Source: an uncultured Lachnospiraceae bacterium
Lineage (GTDB): Bacteria > Bacillota > Clostridia > Lachnospirales > Lachnospiraceae
Assembly (NCBI GenBank): GCA_910584325.1
Contig: CAJTZH010000047.1
Span: forward strand, 1-12,123
DNA: 12,123 nt
Direction of reading: 5' to 3'
Shown: piece by piece, positions 7,315 through 12,123 of the stretch
Position numbering within the stretch: the stretch's first letter is position 1
Layout: each line of letters begins with the position of its first letter
Notes under the pieces: model-generated
Seen by the model: the letters and a program-made list of their open reading frames with translations, nothing else
Told to the model about the DNA's origin: nothing
Database searches by the model: none
Made by a program: the position numbers and the translations under genes

Positions 7315-8532
7315 ATGAAAGAAAAAGTTGTTCTGGCTTATTCAGGCGGTCTTGATACCACGGCAATCATTCCTTGGTTAAAGGAGAATTATGATTACGA
7401 TGTTATCTGCTGCTGCATCGACGTCGGACAGGGAAACGAACTGGACGGTCTTGAGGAGAGAGCCAAATTATCCGGCGCAGAGAAATTATACATACTCGAC
7501 GTAGTCGATGAATTTGTTGATGAATATGTCATCCCGACCGTACAGGCAAACGCGGTTTACGAAAATAAATACCTGCTTGGCACTTCTTTTGCAAGACCTG
7601 TTATCGCTAAGAAGCTGGTAGAAATTGCCCGTAAAGAAAACGCGGTCGCAATCTGCCACGGCGCAACAGGAAAAGGGAACGACCAGGTGCGTTTCGAGCT
7701 TTCCATTAAGGCGCTTGCCCCGGACATTAAGGTGATTGCTCCCTGGAGATGCAACGATACATGGAACATGAAGTCGCGCGAAGACGAAATCGAATATTGC
7801 AGACAGCACGGTATTAATCTTCCATTCTCGGCAGACAACAGCTACAGCCGTGACCGCAATTTATGGCATATCAGCCATGAAGGACTGGAGCTTGAAAGTC
7901 CTGCAAATGAACCGAACTATGAACATCTTCTTGTTCTGGGCGTTTCTCCGGAAAAGGCACCGGACGAAGGCGAATATGTAACGCTGACATTTGAAAAGGG
8001 TATTCCGACCAGCGTAAACGGCAAAAAGATGAAATCGTCCGACATTATCCGTGAGTTAAACGCCCTTGGCGGAAAACACGGCGTCGGCATTATCGATATC
8101 GTTGAAAACCGCGTTGCCGGCATGAAGTCCCGCGGCGTTTACGAGACTCCGGGCGGAACTATTCTCATGGAAGCGCACACACAGCTTGAAGAATTGATTC
8201 TTGACCGCGATACGCTCGCTTACAAGAAACTTGTGGCAACCAAATTTGCCGATTTGGTTTATGAAGGAAAATGGTTTACACCGCTGCGCGAAGCTCTTCA
8301 GGCATTTGTGGAATCCACACAGCAGCGCGTTACGGGCGAGGTCAGGTTTAAGCTTTACAAAGGCAATATCATCAAAGCCGGTACAACCTCCCCATACTCA
8401 CTGTACAGCGAGTCTCTCGCAAGCTTTACAACCGGAGAACTCTATGACCACCACGACGCGGAAGGATTTATCAACCTGTTTGGTCTTTCCATGAAGGTAC
8501 GCGCTATGCTGGACGCAGAGCGAGATAAATAA
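7315..8532 (+). CDS. argG: Argininosuccinate synthase
   Basis: Condenses citrulline and aspartate with ATP to argininosuccinate, the penultimate arginine step, in the cytoplasm. The 405-residue length is standard. The N-terminal PP-loop nucleotide site AYSGGLDT covers residues 8-15. Other family blocks are present in order: GTSFARPVIAKKLVEIA, HGATGKGNDQVRFEL, APWR, SADNSYSRDRNLWHISHEG and GIIDIVENRVAGMKSRGVYETPGG. The ATG has GGAGG nine bases upstream. It is the only gene on this strand in the window and is transcribed away from argC. argH, often its partner, does not follow; instead a strong hairpin terminator lies 45 bases downstream. No damage or odd residues were seen. Confidence 0.98.
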   Translation: MKEKVVLAYSGGLDTTAIIPWLKENYDYDVICCCIDVGQGNELDGLEERAKLSGAEKLYILDVVDEFVDEYVIPTVQANAVYENKYLLGTSFARPVIAKKLVEIARKENAVAICHGATGKGNDQVRFELSIKALAPDIKVIAPWRCNDTWNMKSREDEIEYCRQHGINLPFSADNSYSRDRNLWHISHEGLELESPANEPNYEHLLVLGVSPEKAPDEGEYVTLTFEKGIPTSVNGKKMKSSDIIRELNALGGKHGVGIIDIVENRVAGMKSRGVYETPGGTILMEAHTQLEELILDRDTLAYKKLVATKFADLVYEGKWFTPLREALQAFVESTQQRVTGEVRFKLYKGNIIKAGTTSPYSLYSESLASFTTGELYDHHDAEGFINLFGLSMKVRAMLDAERDK

Positions 8533-8577
8533 AAATTGTGTCAAGTGAATTTCCAGTGTTTTATGTAAACTAAAATA

Positions 8578-8632
8578 AAACAGACATTGATGTGAAGCGG
8601 ATTTGCTTCTCACATCAATGTCTGTTTGTTTT
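8578..8632. terminator. Bidirectional intrinsic terminator after argG
   Basis: The left arm AAACAGACATTGATGTGA pairs perfectly over 18 bases with the matching sequence on the right. A two-base bulge follows, then a further short stem around the loop GGATTT (8599-8604). The plus strand continues TTTGTTTT and the minus strand continues TTTTATTTTAG, so both sides offer a U-rich tail. It should stop argG from the left and the immunity/vanZ-remnant operon from the right. The minus-strand reading frame of the vanZ remnant ends inside the right arm. Confidence 0.85.
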
Positions 8633-8844
8633 CAAATGTTTTAATACCCAAACTGTAATCGGCTTAAATACCACATAAAAACCATATCCGAACATTCCTC
8701 CAATTACATTCGTGATTATATCCGTGATATCCGAAGCTCTAAACCCATCAATGAGCGGCTGCCTTTCCCTTTGGTTTTCCACTTTTTGAAAAAAACAAAC
8801 ACATATAAAAGAGCCAAAGCTGTAAAATCTATCAAATATTTCAT
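8615..8844 (-). pseudogene. vanZ-family membrane protein remnant (internal deletion and frame change)
   Basis: The ATG at 8842-8844, with GAAGGA seven or so bases upstream, begins MKYLIDFTALALLYVFVFFKKWKTKGKG, which looks like the first helix of clostridial VanZ-like proteins. That frame then closes after 42 codons. From about 8771 downward another frame reads QPLIDGFRASDITDIITN and VIGGMFGYGFYVVFKPI, the hallmark C-terminal end of VanZ proteins (DIITNVIGG). Joined, the two parts give only about 77 residues, while the family usually has about 150-200, so the central helices are missing. The pattern fits an internal deletion of several hundred bases that also changed frame, with the junction near 8755-8775, rather than a single-base sequencing slip. 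It is the last gene of its operon and runs into the terminator. VanZ proteins are linked to teicoplanin resistance, but this copy cannot be functional. Confidence 0.8.
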
Positions 8845-8864
8845 TATAATCCTTCTTTCAAGTT

Positions 8865-9116
8865 TCAGCCCTTTAACCCCCGCGACTGCCGCTCCATATC
8901 CTCGATAACAATATCGTAGATTTCGCCCAAAGACGCGCAATATTCAAGCACTTTCCAAGGTTCATTGGTATGGAAATGAATTTTTATCATTTCCTCATCC
9001 CCAACCGCCAACAAACAATCTCCTTTGAAATGAATTGTAAAATATTCATTGATAATATCCTCATCAAGATTCTCTCCCTCAATCAATAATTGTGTATCAT
9101 ACCGAAATTCTAGCAT
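8865..9116 (-). CDS. Free-standing FakA/YloV C-terminal-like domain
   Basis: An 83-residue protein resembling only the C-terminal domain of the DAK2/YloV fatty-acid kinase family (FakA). The match rests on the FRYDTQLLIEGENLDED opening (compare YCTEF in FakA), the GDCLLAVGDEEMIKIHFHTNEP block (32-53) with its H-F-H-T-N-x-P signature, then VLEYCASLGEIYDIVIEDM. The DhaL-type ATP-binding domain and the middle domain are absent, so it cannot be a kinase alone; small proteins like this are sometimes annotated as kinase to dihydroxyacetone kinase. The length and clean start and stop suggest a genuine small gene rather than a fragment. The ATG overlaps the stop of the immunity gene as ATGCTAG (9110-9116), and its GGGAGG ribosome site lies inside that gene, so the two are translationally coupled. 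Function unknown. Confidence 0.83.
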   Translation of the reverse strand: MLEFRYDTQLLIEGENLDEDIINEYFTIHFKGDCLLAVGDEEMIKIHFHTNEPWKVLEYCASLGEIYDIVIEDMERQSRGLKG

Positions 9117-9361
9117 TTTATTTTCCTCCCTTTTATCGCCAAATCCACAATTTCATCAACGGTCGGTTCCGGCGGTAAACCAACCAGCTCCGGATAATAT
9201 ATTAAATCACTGCCGCCGGGATGGTTTATATTTTTCTTAAATTTTAACACCAGCGCATGATGCTCTTCTTCCGTAAATACCCTGTTTGTACCGTTCTCTG
9301 TCACAGAAATAATCTCTTTCACTAAATTCACTAAGTCATTTCTTTCCATTTTCTCTGCCAT
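9110..9361 (-). CDS. Colicin E/pyocin-type (Im9-like) immunity protein
   Basis: An 83-residue acidic, helical protein. Residues 47-57 are HPGGSDLIYYP, almost identical to the HPSGSDLIYYP helix III of colicin E DNase immunity proteins (Im2, Im7, Im8, Im9), with which it aligns without gaps. Asp52, Tyr55 and Tyr56 correspond to the Asp51, Tyr54 and Tyr55 of Im9 that grip the HNH nuclease. Glu31, His34, His35 and Val38 fall at the variable helix II specificity positions. By family, it would sit in the cytoplasm and block a nuclease toxin, but no toxin is visible in the window. The start ATG at 9359-9361 has only a weak ribosome site; the ATG at residue 5 is an alternative, but the first fits the family length. 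It lies 19 bases after the acyltransferase and overlaps the next gene. Confidence 0.88.
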   Translation of the reverse strand: MAEKMERNDLVNLVKEIISVTENGTNRVFTEEEHHALVLKFKKNINHPGGSDLIYYPELVGLPPEPTVDEIVDLAIKGRKIKC

Positions 9362-9380
9362 AGTGTTATTGCTCTTTTTT

Positions 9381-10427
9381 TTAATTTTTGCAATAACGTT
9401 CTACTTTCCGTTTCGCAAACGTATAAAGCGGCGCTTCCATCCACTCATACAAAATATACGCAATTCCGTAGCTTGCAAGTGTCACCAGCGCGAACTGCTT
9501 TAGCGGAGGCAGCGGAATAAATTCTATCAGAAAAAAATGTATCAGATATGCGCCGTAAGTGATCCGCCCAAACTTCACAAGAATCGGCAGGCTCAATAAT
9601 TTCGCCACAATTCCCCTGCTGTTTAAGAAAAGACATACAACCAGAAGCGCACAAAGCAGCGTGCAGGTAATCGGTCTGTACCAGCCGAAATAATAGTCCG
9701 CAAACCGCTCATCAAAGACAGACAAAAACCTTGCGGACGTAAACACGCTGACCGTCAGCAGCAATAGCAGTTCCACCAAATCCAGCGCACATTTCACCGC
9801 GCATTTTGAAACGACACATTCTTTTTCTTTCAGATATTTTATTAGATATCCCGCCGCCATACCGATTATGAAAAGTCCCAGACGAAGCTGTCTTTTTTCC
9901 CCGTTCCACAACAGACAAAACCATGTAGTCGAAAAGAAATACCGGGAGGCGGCGATACCTGTTACAAGCAGTACCGCCGCCATTACGGCATTATTTGCCC
10001 CCGTTTTTTTCTTTATCAGACCAATCATCGCAACCATTGCCGGCGCCACAAGGTAACAAACCATTTCATGCTGTAAATACCACAGATGCCCGTACGTATT
10101 GACAAAAAACAGATTGGAAAGCAGCGCCGTTTTGTCGGCAAACGCCGTATTGGAAATCCAGTAAAAGAACAAAAGCACCAGCCAGTAAACCGGAATAATC
10201 CGCACAATGCGCAGCGCGTAAAACGAAAGCCACCCTTTTACACTGTAAAACCGCTCTTCTCCGTCCGCGATCATCGGCTGCACGCAGAAAAAACCGCTCA
10301 GCACAAAGAACAGGCTGACCACGACGCTTCCCTGTCCGTACATGCCAAGTGCCCCTGTGTGGCTGGCAATAATGACAAGCATGGCAAATACGCGGACTCC
10401 GTCAAACTGATTCCATCTTGTTTCCAT
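9381..10427 (-). CDS. Membrane acyltransferase, family 3 (OafA/WecH-like)
   Basis: A 348-residue integral membrane protein of the acyltransferase-3 family, which moves acyl groups onto sugars of the envelope, polysaccharides or small molecules; the acceptor here cannot be predicted. About ten membrane helices alternate with short loops. The opening RWNQFDGVRVFAMLVIIASH places the catalytic-type His at residue 23. SLFFVLSGFF (38-47) and the R-x-x-R-x-x-P motif (Arg73, Arg76, Pro79 in YALRIVRIIPVYW) are family hallmarks. The C-terminal half includes KFGRITYGAYLIHFFLIEF, the usual late-helix signature. The ATG has AGGA four bases upstream and AAGGAG twelve bases upstream. It starts five bases after the stop of the CmpB-like gene. 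No SGNH domain is attached. Confidence 0.92.
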   Translation of the reverse strand: METRWNQFDGVRVFAMLVIIASHTGALGMYGQGSVVVSLFFVLSGFFCVQPMIADGEERFYSVKGWLSFYALRIVRIIPVYWLVLLFFYWISNTAFADKTALLSNLFFVNTYGHLWYLQHEMVCYLVAPAMVAMIGLIKKKTGANNAVMAAVLLVTGIAASRYFFSTTWFCLLWNGEKRQLRLGLFIIGMAAGYLIKYLKEKECVVSKCAVKCALDLVELLLLLTVSVFTSARFLSVFDERFADYYFGWYRPITCTLLCALLVVCLFLNSRGIVAKLLSLPILVKFGRITYGAYLIHFFLIEFIPLPPLKQFALVTLASYGIAYILYEWMEAPLYTFAKRKVERYCKN

Positions 10428-10432
10428 GTTTC

Positions 10433-11182
10433 CTACTTCTCCTTGTGAATTTCATGTACCCGCTGTTTCAACTCTGCAACCGCATCCTTAAACCGTTCGG
10501 ATGACAAGGTCGGATGCGCGTCGAAAAAACGTTTCGCAAGCCGTTCGTTCCTGCCGGACAACCGCTCTCTATACCCCTGCGCGTACTGCTCAAATGCTTC
10601 CACACGTTTTTTCAGACGTTCCATCTCCGCTTTCGCCTTCTCCACATAAATCAGCAAATCACGAAGCTCCAGAGCTTCCTTGAACGAAACGGTCATATCC
10701 GCCACAAAATAGATGGTCGCGATAAAAACAAGCATCTCTTCCAGATATGTGTTTGCTGAAATGCCAAGAATCAGCTTTTCTATCGGATTATGAACAATTT
10801 TTACGAGAAATATGCCAAGAAATCCCCATGCAAGCGAGGAGCCAAGGCAGATGTGTCCCTGAAAATTAAAACGGTTTTTACTGTAATCCCAGTAGCGCAC
10901 TTTAAAAAGTTTTTCCATGACAACGCCGGTCACATATTCAAGAGCCGTCGCCGCCGCTGCGCCTGCCAGATATAGGAACACATAATTGTCCCGGACCGGA
11001 ATCGTCACAAATAAAATCAGGAGCGCACCCGAGCCGTAAAGCGGTAAAAAAGGTCCCCACATAAATCCGCGGTTCACGAATTTTCGTTTCTTCAGCGAAA
11101 CATACGTCGATTCAAAAATCCATCCGAAAAAACAATACACATAGAAAAACAACAGCCACTGCGTTATGGTATAAACATACAT
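10433..11182 (-). CDS. CmpB-like membrane protein (putative ABC-transporter type IV family, PF06541)
   Basis: A 249-residue membrane protein common in Firmicutes and annotated as putative ABC transporter permease, although transport has not been shown for it here and no ATPase gene is adjacent. The N-terminal half has the family's signatures: FFGWIFESTYVSLKKRKFVNRGFMWGPFLPLYG, then LEYVTGVVMEKLFKVRYWDYS and FNFQGHICLGSSLAWG. About five membrane helices end near residue 165. The last 80 residues form a charged helical, probably coiled-coil tail (from ALELRDLLIYVEKAKAEMERL) ending in an RFFDAHPTLSSERFKDAVAELK block, also seen in relatives. The start at 11180-11182 has AAGGTG five bases upstream, overlapping the stop of the DUF1015 gene. 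It ends five bases before the acyltransferase. Confidence 0.88.
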   Translation of the reverse strand: MYVYTITQWLLFFYVYCFFGWIFESTYVSLKKRKFVNRGFMWGPFLPLYGSGALLILFVTIPVRDNYVFLYLAGAAAATALEYVTGVVMEKLFKVRYWDYSKNRFNFQGHICLGSSLAWGFLGIFLVKIVHNPIEKLILGISANTYLEEMLVFIATIYFVADMTVSFKEALELRDLLIYVEKAKAEMERLKKRVEAFEQYAQGYRERLSGRNERLAKRFFDAHPTLSSERFKDAVAELKQRVHEIHKEK

Positions 11183-11191
11183 ACTATCACC

Positions 11192-12123
11192 TTAAATCTG
11201 ATGAATAAACAGTCCGCTCCGAAGTTTTGGTTCAAACCATGTTGATTTCGGCGGCATCAATTTCCCTGCGTCCGCCACGGCAAACAACTCCGCTATAGAC
11301 GTCGGATACATCGCAAACGCTGCTTTCATATCAGAATTAACACGTCTTTCCAGCTCCGAAAGACCTCTGATACCACCGATGAAATCAATCCGTTTATCCG
11401 TTCTCGGGTCTTTAATTCCAAGAACCGGCGTAAGCAGGTTATTCTGCAAAATTGCCACATCTAAGCCCTCTACCGGGTCATCGGATTTGATTGCGTCTTT
11501 CGCGCGAAGAAGATACCATTTTGCGGACAAATACATACCTACATCGCCCTTCTTTTGCGGCTTCACCTGCGTATCGCTTGCTGTCACATCGAAACTTTCC
11601 GATACCTTCGCTAAAAATTCCTCGTCCGTCAATCCGTTTAAATCCTTAACAACGCGGTTGTAATCCATTATCATCAGCTGTTCGTCCGGAAACAGCACGG
11701 ACAGGAAAAAGTTAAATTCTTCGTCCCCCGTATAAGAAGATGCCTTTGCTCTTCTCTTTAATCCGACCTTTACCGCGGATGCCGCTCTGTGGTGTCCGTC
11801 CGCGATATAGATTTCATTAATTCCCGCAAATGCCTCACGGATTGCCGCAACGGACGGTTCATCCGCTATTTTCCAGACCGCGTGGCGGATGCCGTCGTCA
11901 GCGACAAAATCATAGATCGTTTTTTGCTGTTTTGCCGCTGCCACACGCGCGTTGATAACTTCGTTCGCACGGTAAGCCAGGAAAATCGGTCCCGTCTGTG
12001 CGCTTAACGTATCGACATGCCGGATGCGGTCCGCTTCCTTGTCCGCCCGTGTATTTTCATGCTTCTTAATCACATTATTCTCATAATCATCAATGGAAGC
12101 ACATGCCACAATCCCCGTCTGGG
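11192..12123 (-). CDS. DUF1015 family protein, C-terminal part (cut by window end)
   Basis: About 310 residues of an uncharacterised cytoplasmic protein; the N-terminus lies beyond 12123. The frame runs in from outside (QTGIVACASIDDYENNVIKKHE at the edge), so the GTG at 12107-12109 is an internal valine and not the start. Family hallmarks are the RADKEADRIRHVDTLSAQTGPIFLAY stretch, the IADGHHRAAS motif (the conserved ADGHHR) and the C-terminal PPKSTWFEPKLRSGLFIHQI. In Clostridia such genes often lie beside serine-biosynthesis genes (serC, serA), which would be upstream and outside the window; this is from general knowledge, not seen here. Its stop lies nine bases before the CmpB-like gene, suggesting it heads or continues that operon. 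Confidence 0.92.
   Translation of the reverse strand, partial: QTGIVACASIDDYENNVIKKHENTRADKEADRIRHVDTLSAQTGPIFLAYRANEVINARVAAAKQQKTIYDFVADDGIRHAVWKIADEPSVAAIREAFAGINEIYIADGHHRAASAVKVGLKRRAKASSYTGDEEFNFFLSVLFPDEQLMIMDYNRVVKDLNGLTDEEFLAKVSESFDVTASDTQVKPQKKGDVGMYLSAKWYLLRAKDAIKSDDPVEGLDVAILQNNLLTPVLGIKDPRTDKRIDFIGGIRGLSELERRVNSDMKAAFAMYPTSIAELFAVADAGKLMPPKSTWFEPKLRSGLFIHQI

Noticed and set aside
8716..8940. 74-codon minus-strand frame starting upstream of the vanZ remnant
   Set aside because: Its first 32 codons are antisense-frame extension through the FakA-like gene's end; the only supported start is the ATG at 8842-8844, and the tail after about codon 28 of that is out of the VanZ frame.
10086..10448. 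120-codon open frame on the plus strand
   Set aside because: Antisense to the acyltransferase gene; the product is a basic low-complexity shadow without family features.
10433..11182. Complete ABC transporter system
   Set aside because: No ATPase or binding-protein gene is adjacent; the permease label comes from the family name only.

Overview
The window looks like a chromosomal segment of a Gram-positive anaerobe of the Clostridia, most probably Lachnospiraceae. This is inferred from protein style (clostridial ArgJ, ArgG, an HD protein and a CmpB-type membrane protein very like those of that family), strong purine-rich ribosome sites, tight overlapping operons and moderate GC. No 16S or other decisive marker is present.

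Right-to-left operon 1 (about 7059 down to 1): argC, then four non-arginine genes, then argJ, argB and the start of argD. ArgC, ArgJ, ArgB and ArgD form the acetylated ornithine branch of arginine synthesis. ArgJ recycles the acetyl group, and the ArgB N-terminal helix is the kind found in arginine-inhibited kinases. Wedged between argC and argJ are (a) a basic protein with a short IGGADGPT motif known from Na+-pumping decarboxylase beta subunits, (b) a fusion of a cysteine-rich C_GCAxxG_C_C domain to a degenerate GGDEF and an intact EAL domain, (c) an HD-domain hydrolase and (d) a YcxB-like two-helix membrane protein. Overlaps or short gaps join them to argJ, so the whole stretch is likely one transcript.

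Left-to-right: argG (7315-8532), divergent from argC, completes the visible arginine set. The 255-base divergent region holds a good argG promoter, an extended -10 for argC and AT-rich half-sites that resemble ArgR boxes. argG ends at a long hairpin that can terminate transcription from both sides. argF and argH are not in the window.

Right-to-left operon 2 (12123 down to about 8615): DUF1015 protein (cut by the window end), CmpB-like membrane protein (PF06541), a membrane acyltransferase-3, a small colicin E/pyocin-type immunity protein, a free-standing domain like the C-terminus of fatty-acid kinase FakA, and a broken vanZ remnant. Gaps are 5 to 20 bases or overlaps.

The most interesting items are the cysteine-rich domain/EAL fusion lodged in an arginine operon, and an Im9-like immunity protein without visible toxin, translationally coupled to an orphan FakA-type domain. 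No tRNA, rRNA, CRISPR, IS element or phage gene was seen.
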